Positions 8,886-16,771 are shown, counted from the first letter of the stretch. The stretch is 40,948 nt of DNA from Deltaproteobacteria bacterium (GCA_021811275.1 JAJZPI010000012.1:1-40948), one strand, 5' to 3'. Made by a program: numbers and translations. The notes: generated by a model from the sequence alone, not told the origin.

Positions 8886-9482
8886 ATGACCAAGGGACTC
8901 ACCGATCGCCAGAACCAGGTGCTGCAATTCATCCAGGAGTTTCAAGCCGAACGCGGCTACGCCCCCACCGTGCGCGAGGTGGCCGCCCGCTTCGGCTTCC
9001 GTTCGCCCCGGGCCGCCCACGACCATATGAAGGCCCTGCAAAAAAAGGGCTTCCTCAGCTCGGTGCCCGGCTTGCCGCGCACCCTGGCCGTGCTGGGCTC
9101 CCGGCGCAACATCCCCATCCTGGGCCGCATCGCCGCCGGCGCGCCCATTCTGGCCGTCGAGGAAGCCGACGAGTTCCTGGACCTGGAGCCCAGCTTTTTC
9201 GGCTCCGGGCGCTTCTTCGCCCTGAAGGTCAATGGCGACTCCATGGTGGGCGACCACATCCAGGAGGGCGATCTGGTCATCCTGAAGGCCCAGGAACAGG
9301 CCCGGGCCGGCGAGGTGGTGGCCGTGCTGCTGGAGGACGAGGTCACGCTTAAGCACTTCCACCCCACCAGCCAGGGGGTGGAACTCAGGGCCTCCAACCC
9401 CAAGATCCGCACCATCCTGGTGCGCCCCGGCGAAGAGCTGCGCATCTTGGGCGTGATGTCGGGCTTGGTGCGCAAGGTCTGA
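8886..9482 (+). CDS. lexA: LexA repressor, SOS regulator with autoprotease domain
   Basis: A 198-residue LexA. The N-terminal winged helix (about 1-65; LTDRQNQVLQFIQEF and TVREVAARFGF) binds operators. The C-terminal S24 peptidase domain cleaves itself when RecA filaments form. The scissile bond is A84-G85, the nucleophile S119 (in VNGDSM) and the general base K156, the same numbers as in E. coli LexA. The start is supported by GGAGGA eight bases upstream. The promoter just upstream carries a possible autoregulatory operator. The cupin gene starts 16 bases after the stop and is probably co-transcribed. Confidence 0.97.
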   Translation: MTKGLTDRQNQVLQFIQEFQAERGYAPTVREVAARFGFRSPRAAHDHMKALQKKGFLSSVPGLPRTLAVLGSRRNIPILGRIAAGAPILAVEEADEFLDLEPSFFGSGRFFALKVNGDSMVGDHIQEGDLVILKAQEQARAGEVVAVLLEDEVTLKHFHPTSQGVELRASNPKIRTILVRPGEELRILGVMSGLVRKV

Positions 9483-9498
9483 CACGAAAGGGGGAGCC

Positions 9499-9819
9499 AT
9501 GCCCTTCTGGGAGAGCGTGAATGGACTTGAACTGCGCGAGTTCCGCCCCGGCGTGCGCAGTACCGCCGAGCTGGGCCAGGGATTGAACATGGTGTGTATG
9601 GAGATCGGCCCAGGCCTTCAGGACACGGGCCACGAGCATCCCTTCGAGCAGTGCGGCATCGTCACCGAGGGCAGGATGGAGATGTTCATCGGCGACCAAC
9701 GCCGGATGCTCGCGCCTCTGGAAGCCTATTTCATCCCTGCCGGAGTGCGCCACGGCTGGAAGACCTTCGGGGAGCCGGTCAAGGTGCTCGACGTATCGGG
9801 CAAACCGCCGCAAGCCTGA
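9499..9819 (+). CDS. Small cupin-domain protein
   Basis: A 106-residue single-domain cupin. The two cupin motifs are visible: GHEHPFEQCGIVTEGRMEM with the metal-binding His/Glu, and AYFIPAGVRHGWKT with the second His. Such proteins bind a metal and a small ligand, but the activity cannot be predicted. AAAGGGGGAG precedes the ATG. It follows lexA by 16 bases, so it may be expressed from the lexA promoter and induced by DNA damage, which would be unusual for a cupin. Two terminators follow. Confidence 0.85.
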   Translation: MPFWESVNGLELREFRPGVRSTAELGQGLNMVCMEIGPGLQDTGHEHPFEQCGIVTEGRMEMFIGDQRRMLAPLEAYFIPAGVRHGWKTFGEPVKVLDVSGKPPQA

Positions 9820-9840
9820 CCCAGCCTGTCAGGTCACATC

Positions 9841-9879
9841 AAGGAGAAAGCGCGCACGCGGTTTCTCCTTCGCCTTTTT
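9841..9879 (+). terminator. First terminator of the lexA-cupin operon
   Basis: AAGGAGAAA (9841-9849) pairs with TTTCTCCTT (9862-9870), and an inner CGCG/CGCG extends the stem across a G-G mismatch. CGCC and five T follow. Confidence 0.75.
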
Positions 9880-11284
9880 AGGAGGGGGGGGCTGGGGGAG
9901 AGCCCTTTTTGCGTAGCAAAAAGGGCTCTCCCCCCGTTTTTTCCTTGGCGAACCACAGGCGCAGGCCGTGGGCGGCGTACAGGCAAAGGACGGGCAGGGC
10001 GGGTATGCGGAAGCGGGCTCCGCCGCCGGGGCCGGCCGGGATGATCAGCAGATAGAGCAGGACCAGCCAGAGAAAGACATGGGCGAAGAGTTGGCCGCGC
10101 TCCCTCGCCAGGGCGGGCCAGGCCGCGCGCAGGGCTCCGGCGTAGAGGATCAGGAGGTAGCACAGGCTCAGGGTGTTGACCAGGAGGTAGGGCAGGTTGG
10201 CCGGCGTCAGCCACTTGGCCAGATAGGCCCGTGGCGGGAGTCTGAGCAGGTCGCCCATGCTGCCGCTGTCGGTGGAGTTGCCGCCGTAAAAATCGTAGAG
10301 GGTGGCGTCCACGGGGTTGAAGAGCACCTTGGCCAGACCGGCCGCCATCTGGCCGGCGAAGGCGAGGGGATGCTGGGAGATGACGCGCAGAGCCAACTTT
10401 TCGTAGGCGCTGAACCGCGCCCCGGGCGGGGCCTGGGATGGGACTCCTTCTTCGGCCTGGGCGCGCAGGCGGGCCCGCGCCTGCGCGGGGCTTGTGCCCT
10501 CCAGGCCGGCCACCAGGTAGGCGGCTTGGTAGTCCAGCAGAACCAGCGGCTGCAGGTGGCTGAAGTAGGCGGTGCCGGATACCTGATAATTGCGCCACTG
10601 CCAGCCGCCGATGAGCGCCGCCCAGACCAGCAGCGCGGCCAGGGCCGAGGCGGCCAGGGACCGGCTGGGAACGCCCCGTCCCCAGGCGTTCAGCAGGGAC
10701 CAGGCCAGGAGAGGCCAGAGCAGGAAATAGGATATGGGCCGCACCAGGGTGGCCAAGGCCAGGGCCAGGGCGAAGGCCAGGGCCCAGCGGGCGGACGGGG
10801 CATCGCTCCGGCCCAAGCGCAGGCCGGCCCATACTGCGGCCATCATGATCGCCACGAAGAGGGTCTCGGTTTGCAGGACTTGGCTGAACAGGAAGCTGGT
10901 GGGGTCCAGGGCCAGGAGCGCGGTGGCCAGGAACGCCGTGGGCTCGTCCCAGAGCCGGACGGCGATGAGGTAGGCCAGGGCCAGGGGTAGCAGGCTGATG
11001 AACACCTGCAGGGCCAGGGCCGGCAGGTGGCCGGGGCCCATGAGTTTGTAGCACAGGGCCAGGTAGGCGCTGTAGCCCGGTGTGCGCAGGGTCTGGTAGG
11101 CCTCGGGCTCCTGGGGGCTTTTGACAAATTTGCCCGTGGCCAGGAGCGCCCGCGCCCCGGCATCGTAGACGGCCCCGTCGGCGGTGACCACCCGCTCGGG
11201 GTGCTGGGCGAAGACCACCCCCAGGCTGAACAGGCGGGCGGCCAACACCGCCAGCAGCAGCATGAGCAAAACGCGGTGGCGCAC
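9878..11284 (-). CDS. GT39-type membrane glycosyltransferase
   Basis: A 468-residue polytopic membrane protein with about ten hydrophobic segments. It resembles the GT-C fold family that includes PMT/ArnT and transfers sugars from polyprenyl-phosphate donors outside the membrane. The first extracytoplasmic loop has the acidic region VTADGAVYDAGARALLATGK; LRTPGYSAYLAL and the helix around DPTSFLFSQVLQTETLF are family-like. Only three bases separate it from the upstream Nudix gene. The last 20 or so residues (KTGGEPFLLRKKGSPPAPPS) are encoded by an inverted repeat that acts as a terminator for the opposing lexA operon, so this tail is probably not conserved. The acceptor is unknown. Confidence 0.82.
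   Translation of the reverse strand: MRHRVLLMLLLAVLAARLFSLGVVFAQHPERVVTADGAVYDAGARALLATGKFVKSPQEPEAYQTLRTPGYSAYLALCYKLMGPGHLPALALQVFISLLPLALAYLIAVRLWDEPTAFLATALLALDPTSFLFSQVLQTETLFVAIMMAAVWAGLRLGRSDAPSARWALAFALALALATLVRPISYFLLWPLLAWSLLNAWGRGVPSRSLAASALAALLVWAALIGGWQWRNYQVSGTAYFSHLQPLVLLDYQAAYLVAGLEGTSPAQARARLRAQAEEGVPSQAPPGARFSAYEKLALRVISQHPLAFAGQMAAGLAKVLFNPVDATLYDFYGGNSTDSGSMGDLLRLPPRAYLAKWLTPANLPYLLVNTLSLCYLLILYAGALRAAWPALARERGQLFAHVFLWLVLLYLLIIPAGPGGGARFRIPALPVLCLYAAHGLRLWFAKEKTGGEPFLLRKKGSPPAPPS
9894..9942 (+). terminator. Second terminator of the lexA-cupin operon, inside the opposing gene
   Basis: A 19-bp perfect stem, GGGGGAGAGCCCTTTTTGC (9894-9912) and its reverse complement (9916-9934), has a three-base GTA loop. 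On the plus strand it is followed by CG and six T (9937-9942). On the minus strand there is no T-run. The element therefore terminates plus-strand transcription while lying within the last codons of the minus-strand glycosyltransferase. Confidence 0.8.
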
Positions 11285-11287
11285 GGC

Positions 11288-11737
11288 TCAGGATCCGGAC
11301 CCGGCCGGGGCCAGGGGCGGCCGCCGGGAAAATGCCTCGGCCAGGCGGCGGTCGGCCTGACAGAGGTCAAGGGAAATCATCTCGGCTATGGTGACCCAGC
11401 GCAACTCCCGGTGTTCCAGAGGGCTGGGTTCGCCCTCCAGCAGGCGGCAGACGAAGGCGTGCAGGTTAAGCGCCCGCTCAGGGCCGCGTTCGGCCACAGT
11501 GCCGCAATGCTCGAGCACCTCCACCCGGGCGCCCAGTTCCTCGATGATCTCTCGCGCCAGGCAGGCCCGAAGCTCCTCGCCGTCCTTGACCTTGCCCCCG
11601 GGCAGCTCCCAGAGGCCGCTGTCGGAACGCCGGGCCAGAAGGATGCGCCCCTCGCGCCAGATCACGGCGCAGGTCACTTCCAGACAGGCCGACTTCGGAC
11701 CGGCTTCTTCAGGGGCTGGCGGGGGTGAGGGGGGCAT
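11288..11737 (-). CDS. Nudix hydrolase, MutT-like
   Basis: A 149-residue Nudix protein. The Nudix box is intact: GKVKDGEELRACLAREIIEE with the REIIEELGA core that binds Mg and cleaves a nucleoside-diphosphate-X bond. WELPGGK before it and the short C-terminal domain are like MutT/8-oxo-dGTP diphosphatases, which clean oxidised nucleotides. The ATG at 11737 overlaps the TGA of the upstream TPR gene (TGATG), which favours translational coupling and this start over the GTG three bases earlier. The glycosyltransferase gene follows after three bases. Other nucleotide substrates are possible. Confidence 0.88.
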   Translation of the reverse strand: MPPSPPPAPEEAGPKSACLEVTCAVIWREGRILLARRSDSGLWELPGGKVKDGEELRACLAREIIEELGARVEVLEHCGTVAERGPERALNLHAFVCRLLEGEPSPLEHRELRWVTIAEMISLDLCQADRRLAEAFSRRPPLAPAGSGS

Positions 11738-13827
11738 CACTTGGCCGGAGCGGATTTGGCCGGGGAGGCAGAATTCTTGCCGCGCTCCTTGCCGTGCAGG
11801 AGCCGCGTCTTAAGCAGCAGGTAGCGTTCTTGAGCGTCCATGAAACCGGAATCCTTGTCCAAAATTTCCTCGTAAACCTTGAGGGCATTCTCGTCTTTGC
11901 CGGCTGATTCATACAGGCCGGCCAGCTTGAGCTTGATCTCCAGGTTGTCGGGCAGGGCGGCGGCCTCGGCCTCCAGGGCCTTGACGGCCGCAGCGGTGTC
12001 GTCCTGGTCCAGGGCCAGGGAGGCCCGCAGTTCGAAGAGCCGGTGGTCCTTGGCCCCGGCCGCCATGGCCGTGTCGAGCAGGGTGGCCATAAGCTTGGGC
12101 TTGGCCTTGGCCAGAGAGGGGTAGAGGCGCAGCAGCAGGGAGGGGTCTTGAGGGTGGTCCTTGATATGGGCCTCCACCAGGGCCGCGGCCTGATCCCAGC
12201 GGCTCAGGCGAATCAGGGCCTCCAGGGTCAGGCCGCGCACCTCGGCATCCTTGGGCCGCTGCTGGGCGACGGCCTCCAGGGCCGTCAGAGCCTGCTCGGG
12301 CTGTTTTTGGTCCATGAGCAGCACAGCCAGGTTGAACTGCACGTCGGGGTCCCGGGGGTTCAGCCGGGCCAGCTGGCGGTAGGCCTTGGTCTGGGCGGGC
12401 CGGTCTGAAAGCTCCTCGTATATCCTGGCCAGGCGCAGCCAGAGCGAGGGATCGTCGGGCCTGAGCGCGGCGGCTTTTTCCAATTCCTGGGCGGCCTCGC
12501 GCTTTTTGCCCGCCTCGATCATGGACTGGGCCAGACGCAGGTGGGCGTCCTGATCCGTAGGCGCCAGGGAGGCCACCCGGCGCTGGGCCTCCAGGGCCCC
12601 GGCGGAATCGCCTGCGCCGGCCCTTGCCTCGGCCAAGGCCTGCCACGCCTCGGGGTCCAGGGGCCGCGCCCGGGTGGCGCGCTCCAGGGTCTGGGAGGCT
12701 TCGGCCTTGCGTCCGGCCTTGAGCAGGTCCTGGCCCAGGCGATACCAGACCTGGCCCCGCTCGGCCTCGGGCAGCGCCTGGCTCAAGGCCTCCAGGTAGA
12801 GCACGGCCTTCTCCCAGCGCTCCATCTGTTCGTTGACGCCGGCCAGCCTTTCCAGGAGCTGGGCGTCCTTGGGGCGTTTATCGAGCAGCTTCTCAAGGAC
12901 CTGGGCCTCCTGGAAGCCCTGGCCCAGGCGCTGATAGAGATCGGCCATCTTGCTCAAAAGCTCGGGATCGTCCAGGCTGCCCGGCTGCTGCTCCAAAAGC
13001 TCCACCGCCTCGCGGTAGCGCCGGGCCTCCACCATGAGGTCAACCAGCCGCGCCAGGAGCAGGGGGTCGTCGGGAGTCAGTTCCAGGGCCTTGGCGGTGA
13101 AGGCGATCCTGTTTTCGAGGCTGCCCGCCGCTTCGGCCTTGCGCAGCCAGTCGATGGGCATGAAACGCGCGGACAGCGCCACCGAGCCCAGCTTGCGCTC
13201 GCCCTTGCTGACCACCAGCTCGACTTGGCCCTGGGTGTAGACCTTCTCGCCCAGCAGCTCGGCCAGGGTGTGGAAGCGGTTCATGTCCACCTCGGGCAGG
13301 CCGGCCAGGGAGGTCTGCAAGCCGATGTCGAACCAAGCGTCGGAACGCACCTTGAGCACCCTGAAGGGCGCGTCCGGATGCAGGGCCATGACCCCGCCGG
13401 CGGTTACGCGCACCGGCAGCCCGCCCACGGAAAGCTCCACCCATTTGAGCACCTGGCCGCCGCTGGCTGGCCTCGTTTCCGGCGCCGCGGCGGAGGGGGC
13501 CTGCAAGGGCTTTTCGGGCGTGGAGGCGGGCTTGTCGGCCGGGGCGGGAGCCGTTGGGACGGAGGAGGCCGGGATGGGCGCGACCGTGGGTGGAGGCGCG
13601 GGGGCTGTGGCGGGCTCCGCCGGAGTCGCGGGTTTCTGCTCAGGCTGCGGGGCGGGGGCCTCATTTTCCGTCGCGGCCGGCTCGGCCGGTGGCGCCGGAG
13701 TCTCCTTGGCCGGGGAAGCGGCGGGCAGGGGGGGCTTGTCTTCGGCCGGCACGGCGGTGGACCCGGCCTGGGCCGCCCAGGTCAGGCATAGCACAAACAC
13801 CAGCAGGCATGTCAAACGGCGCGCCAT
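11737..13827 (-). CDS. Exported TPR-repeat protein with Pro/Ala-rich linker
   Basis: A 696-residue protein. A signal peptide (RRLTCLLVFVLCLTWAAQAG) is followed by a low-complexity Pro/Ala/Glu region up to about residue 125. A small domain follows at about 126-240 (KWVELSVGGLPVRVTAGG through the SVALSARFMPID segment). From about 240 to 680 it consists of tandem tetratricopeptide repeats, for example DAHLRLAQSMIEAGKKREAA and DPSLWLRLARIYEEL. Such repeats bind proteins, so this is probably a periplasmic scaffold. It heads an operon with the Nudix and GT39 genes; a sigma-70-like promoter lies at 13870-13898. A role in assembling a surface polysaccharide or pilus complex is possible but not shown. 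Confidence 0.85.
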   Translation of the reverse strand: MARRLTCLLVFVLCLTWAAQAGSTAVPAEDKPPLPAASPAKETPAPPAEPAATENEAPAPQPEQKPATPAEPATAPAPPPTVAPIPASSVPTAPAPADKPASTPEKPLQAPSAAAPETRPASGGQVLKWVELSVGGLPVRVTAGGVMALHPDAPFRVLKVRSDAWFDIGLQTSLAGLPEVDMNRFHTLAELLGEKVYTQGQVELVVSKGERKLGSVALSARFMPIDWLRKAEAAGSLENRIAFTAKALELTPDDPLLLARLVDLMVEARRYREAVELLEQQPGSLDDPELLSKMADLYQRLGQGFQEAQVLEKLLDKRPKDAQLLERLAGVNEQMERWEKAVLYLEALSQALPEAERGQVWYRLGQDLLKAGRKAEASQTLERATRARPLDPEAWQALAEARAGAGDSAGALEAQRRVASLAPTDQDAHLRLAQSMIEAGKKREAAQELEKAAALRPDDPSLWLRLARIYEELSDRPAQTKAYRQLARLNPRDPDVQFNLAVLLMDQKQPEQALTALEAVAQQRPKDAEVRGLTLEALIRLSRWDQAAALVEAHIKDHPQDPSLLLRLYPSLAKAKPKLMATLLDTAMAAGAKDHRLFELRASLALDQDDTAAAVKALEAEAAALPDNLEIKLKLAGLYESAGKDENALKVYEEILDKDSGFMDAQERYLLLKTRLLHGKERGKNSASPAKSAPAK

Positions 13828-13869
13828 GGCCTTCGCACCCCATGGAAAAGATTCGCTTTGGGCCTGTCT

Positions 13870-13898
13870 AGCTTACCCAAGGCGCGCCTCCAAGTCAA
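13870..13898 (-). promoter_or_regulatory. Candidate promoter of the TPR-Nudix-GT39 operon
   Basis: On the minus strand TTGACT (13898-13893) and TAAGCT (13875-13870) are 17 bases apart, about 43 bases before the TPR start codon. Confidence 0.5.
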
Positions 13899-14009
13899 AG
13901 CGGGTGAGCGCCGCGTCTACCATGGGGAGGCCTCAAGCCCGGCCTAGGGACAGACCCGGCGGGCTCACTTGGAGGGCTTGCGTCGAAAAAGGCGAAGGGG
14001 GTCGGAATC

Positions 14010-15350
14010 CTATAAAACCCTGGCCACGAGCAGCGGCCCGGCGGAGGTTTCCTCGACCGCCAAGGACTCGATCTCCACCAGGCTGCCCGCGGGCAAGCGG
14101 CGGTCCAGGCGGGCCAGGCAATAGTTGCCCGTGCGGGCCAGGCCCTCGCCCTCCACCACGGCTAAATCCTGACGGCCGATTTGGGCCTGGTGAAAGGCCA
14201 GGCGCTTGGCCTGGCCCAGGGCGCGCAGCTCCGCCGCCCGGGCGCGGGCCAGAGGACCGGGCACCCGGCCCGCCATGGCCGCCGCCGGGGTGCCGGGCCG
14301 GGGCGAGTAGGGGAAGACGTGCAGGTAGGCCAAGGGCAGGGAGGAGATTAGCGCGCGGGTGTCGGCAAAGTCGGCCTCGGACTCGCCGGGCAGGCCCACC
14401 ATTACGTCCGCGCCCAGGCATAGGCCGGGCAGGGCCCGGGCCGCGGCCTCCAGGCGTTGAGCATACTGGGCGCGGGTGTAGGGCCGGCCCATCCCGGTGA
14501 GCAGACGGTCGCTGCCGGTTTGCAGAGGCACGTGGAGGTGGGGGCAGAGCCGGGGCTGGCCGGCCATGAGCGCCAGCAGGTGGTCGCTCACCTCGCTCAC
14601 CTCCAGGGAGGAGAGCCTTAAGCGCGGGCCGGGGTGGGTGGCCAGCAGAGAGGCGAGCAGATCGGTCAGGCCCAGCGGCGGGGTAAGGTCCCCGCCCCAC
14701 CGGCCCAGGTGCACGCCGGTGAGCACCACCTCGGCCGCCCCGGCCTGGCCCAACAGCAGCCAGGCGGACGCCGCCTCGGCCAGGGGCAGGCTGCGGGGCC
14801 GGCCGCGCACCGCGGGGACGATGCAGTAGGCGCAGCCGGCGTCGCAGCCGTCCTGGACCTTCAAGAGGCCCCGGGTGCGTCCCTGGCCGGCCAAGCGCGC
14901 GCCGGGGCATATGGGGCCGGCGTCGGGCGCGGCCAAGGGGCCGGTCTGAGAGGGACCCTGGCCACCGCCGGCCAGCAGATCGGCCAGGCCCGCGAGGTCC
15001 GCCCGGCCCGCGACCCGGGCCCCTTCCTTGCGGTAGGCTTGGGGTGCCGCCTGGGCGTCGCAGCCGCTGACCACCACCCTGGCCTCGGGGTGGGCCTTGA
15101 TGAGCCGGCGGGCCATCTGGCGCGATTGGCGGCCGGCGGTGGCGGTGACCGTGCAGGTCATGAGCAGCGCCACCTCGGGGGCCTCGCCTTCGGCGGCCTC
15201 GCGCCAGCCCCGGGCCATGAGTTCGGCGGCCAGCGAAGCGGCTTCGGCCTGGTTTACCTTGCAGCCCAGGCAGGCCAGGACGAAGCGGGGGGCCTGGCCG
15301 CAATCGGGGCTCAAGCCATCAGCTTGAGCGCCGATTGCGGTGCGGGCCAT
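14010..15350 (-). CDS. mtaB: tRNA t6A37 methylthiotransferase, MiaB-like radical SAM enzyme
   Basis: A MtaB-type methylthiotransferase of about 446 residues that adds a methylthio group to t6A37 of tRNA. The N-terminal UPF0004 domain holds three cluster cysteines (LACLGCKVNQ, MTCTVTA, SGCDAQ). The radical SAM motif is VQDGCDAGCAYC. A C-terminal TRAM-like region ends the protein. I place the start at ATG 15350. A TTG at 15410, in frame, would add 20 residues. An SD-like GGAG with an ATG at 15397 is out of frame by one base because of a run of seven G. A strong stem-loop covers codons 4-17. The gene follows the aminotransferase closely and probably shares its attenuated transcript. Confidence 0.9.
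   Translation of the reverse strand: MARTAIGAQADGLSPDCGQAPRFVLACLGCKVNQAEAASLAAELMARGWREAAEGEAPEVALLMTCTVTATAGRQSRQMARRLIKAHPEARVVVSGCDAQAAPQAYRKEGARVAGRADLAGLADLLAGGGQGPSQTGPLAAPDAGPICPGARLAGQGRTRGLLKVQDGCDAGCAYCIVPAVRGRPRSLPLAEAASAWLLLGQAGAAEVVLTGVHLGRWGGDLTPPLGLTDLLASLLATHPGPRLRLSSLEVSEVSDHLLALMAGQPRLCPHLHVPLQTGSDRLLTGMGRPYTRAQYAQRLEAAARALPGLCLGADVMVGLPGESEADFADTRALISSLPLAYLHVFPYSPRPGTPAAAMAGRVPGPLARARAAELRALGQAKRLAFHQAQIGRQDLAVVEGEGLARTGNYCLARLDRRLPAGSLVEIESLAVEETSAGPLLVARVL
15298..15340. repeat. 43-base near-perfect palindrome at the 5' end of mtaB
   Basis: CCGCAATCGG (15298-15307) pairs with CCGATTGCGG (15331-15340), and GCTCAAGC (15309-15316) with GCTTGAGC (15322-15329). The loop is five bases, with one G-G mismatch between the two stem parts. 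It begins eight bases after the mtaB ATG, inside the region an initiating ribosome would cover, so it may lower translation. It could also be an inserted repeat, since these residues have no counterpart in the family. Confidence 0.65.
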
Positions 15351-15414
15351 GGACGGCTTTGCTCGGGCTCTAGGATCAGACGCCCCCCCGCTGTCATTGT
15401 CTCCGGTCAAGGCG

Positions 15415-16593
15415 CTAGAACTTGGCCCGCACCCGCTTGAAGGCCTCGGCCGAGCGGGTGATGGTTTCGTCGGCGCAGCAGAAGGCGATACGGAAGAAGC
15501 CGGGGCCCATGAAGCCCGACCCCGGCACCAGAAGCAGGTTTTCCTTCTGGGCTTCGCGCACGAAGGCCACGTCGTCGGCTATGGGGCTCTGGGGGAATAC
15601 GTAGAAGGCCCCCAGGGGCTTGTTGAAGGCGTATCCCGCCGCCTCCAGCACCGCGCAGATCAGGTCGCGCTTGCGGGCGTACTCGGCCACGTCGGCGGTG
15701 TGCTCCAGCAGTTCGGCCACCGCCCGCTGCATGAGGCCGGGGGCGTTGACGTAGCCCAGGATGCGGTTGGCCAGGGTCATGCCCGCGATCAGCATCCCCT
15801 TGTCATCGATCTCCGGGTGCACCGCGGCATAACCGATGCGCTCGCCGGGCAGGCTCAGGTTCTTGGAGAAGCTCGTCACCACGATGCTGTGGGGATAGGC
15901 CGCGAAGACGCTGGGCACCGTGGCTCCCTCGTAGACGATCTGGCGGTAGGGCTCGTCGCTGATCAGGTAAACCGCCCGTCCCCGCCGCTTGCCGATATCC
16001 GTGAGCGCCTTGGCCAACTCGGCGATCTGCGAGGCGGGGTAGACCGCGCCGCTGGGGTTGTTGGGGTTGTTGATCAGGACGGCGCAGGTATCATGGTCGA
16101 CCGCCTGGGCGATGGCCGCCACGTCCAGGGTGAAATCGGCCTTGGTGGGCACCCGGGTCACGCTGCCGCCGTGGTTGTCCAGGTAGAAGTCGTACTCCAC
16201 GAAGTAGGGCGTGGGCACCACCACCTTGGCCCCAGGGTCGACGATGGCCTTGAGCACGATGTTCAAGGCCCCGGCCGCGCCCACGGTCATGATGATTTCG
16301 TTCTCGCCGAAGGCCACTCCGTGCAGGCGGTTCAGGTGCTCGGCCACCTTGGCGCGCACCGCCGGGTAGCCGGCGTTGGGCATGTAGGCGTGCTGGCCGG
16401 GCGCTTCCTCGGCCACCAGGCGCCGCATGACCTGTTTGAAGGCCGCCGGCGGCTCCAGGTTGGGGTTGCCCAGGGAAAAATCGTAGACGTTTTCGGCGCC
16501 GACTTCGGCCTTGAGTTTGGCCCCGGCCTCGAACATGGCACGGATCCAGCTGGAGCGCTCGATGAAACCGTGGATTTTCTGGGCTACGGGCAT
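15415..16593 (-). CDS. Class I PLP-dependent aminotransferase (AspC/aromatic type)
   Basis: A 392-residue fold-type I aminotransferase. Visible are YDFSLGNPN near the N-terminus, VGAAGALN and PTPYFVEYDFYL contacting the cofactor, NNPNNPSG, SDEPYR, and PLP lysine K244 in TSFSKNLSLPGERIGY. Substrate binding near the end is FFRIAFC with the carboxylate Arg. This subfamily includes aspartate, aromatic and methionine aminotransferases; the exact substrate is unsure. GGAGGAGAGG lies upstream of the ATG. The 5' region holds a terminator and a leader ORF with Phe, Tyr, Tyr and Cys codons, which would fit control by an aromatic amino acid or cysteine. Confidence 0.9.
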   Translation of the reverse strand: MPVAQKIHGFIERSSWIRAMFEAGAKLKAEVGAENVYDFSLGNPNLEPPAAFKQVMRRLVAEEAPGQHAYMPNAGYPAVRAKVAEHLNRLHGVAFGENEIIMTVGAAGALNIVLKAIVDPGAKVVVPTPYFVEYDFYLDNHGGSVTRVPTKADFTLDVAAIAQAVDHDTCAVLINNPNNPSGAVYPASQIAELAKALTDIGKRRGRAVYLISDEPYRQIVYEGATVPSVFAAYPHSIVVTSFSKNLSLPGERIGYAAVHPEIDDKGMLIAGMTLANRILGYVNAPGLMQRAVAELLEHTADVAEYARKRDLICAVLEAAGYAFNKPLGAFYVFPQSPIADDVAFVREAQKENLLLVPGSGFMGPGFFRIAFCCADETITRSAEAFKRVRAKF

Positions 16594-16622
16594 GACACCT
16601 CTCCTCCTGCCTGGGAGCGGAT

Positions 16623-16664
16623 AAAAAAAAGCCGCGGAAGCTTCCCTGAGGGCCTTCCGCGGCT
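16623..16664 (-). terminator. Attenuator-type terminator before the aminotransferase gene
   Basis: On the minus strand AGCCGCGGAAG (16664-16654) pairs with CTTCCGCGGCT (16640-16630), 11 bp, followed by a run of T down to 16623. It lies only 30 bases upstream of the aminotransferase start and 24 bases after a short leader ORF. It could equally be the end of the upstream gene (stop at 16834), but the placement directly before the ribosome site is typical of attenuation. Confidence 0.75.
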
Positions 16665-16687
16665 GGCTCTGCGACCTGATAAGAGCT

Positions 16688-16771
16688 CTAGGGCCGGCGC
16701 AAGGACCTCCCGCGGCAATAATAGCCGCTAAATCGGTCGCGCGCCCGGGCCTTGTCTACTTGAGTCCCCAT
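16688..16771 (-). CDS. Putative 27-residue leader peptide of an attenuator
   Basis: A short ORF from ATG 16771 to TAG 16688 with an Arg-rich sequence containing Phe-Ser-Gly-Tyr-Tyr-Cys near its middle. The codons after Tyr-Tyr (Cys-Arg-Gly-Arg, GCCGCGGGAG) can pair with the 3' arm of the downstream terminator with one G-U pair. The next segment, CCTTGCG followed by CCGGC, can pair in part with the 5' arm of the terminator. This is the arrangement expected of ribosome-stalling attenuation. The ribosome site is weak (TAGGGTG). I did not fold the RNA computationally. Confidence 0.5.
   Translation of the reverse strand: MGTQVDKARARDRFSGYYCRGRSLRRP

Noticed and set aside
16660-16690. SAM-I riboswitch before the aminotransferase (CTTATCA word)
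   Set aside because: Only a short word resembles the start of the SAM-I element; the conserved core and its kink-turn are absent.
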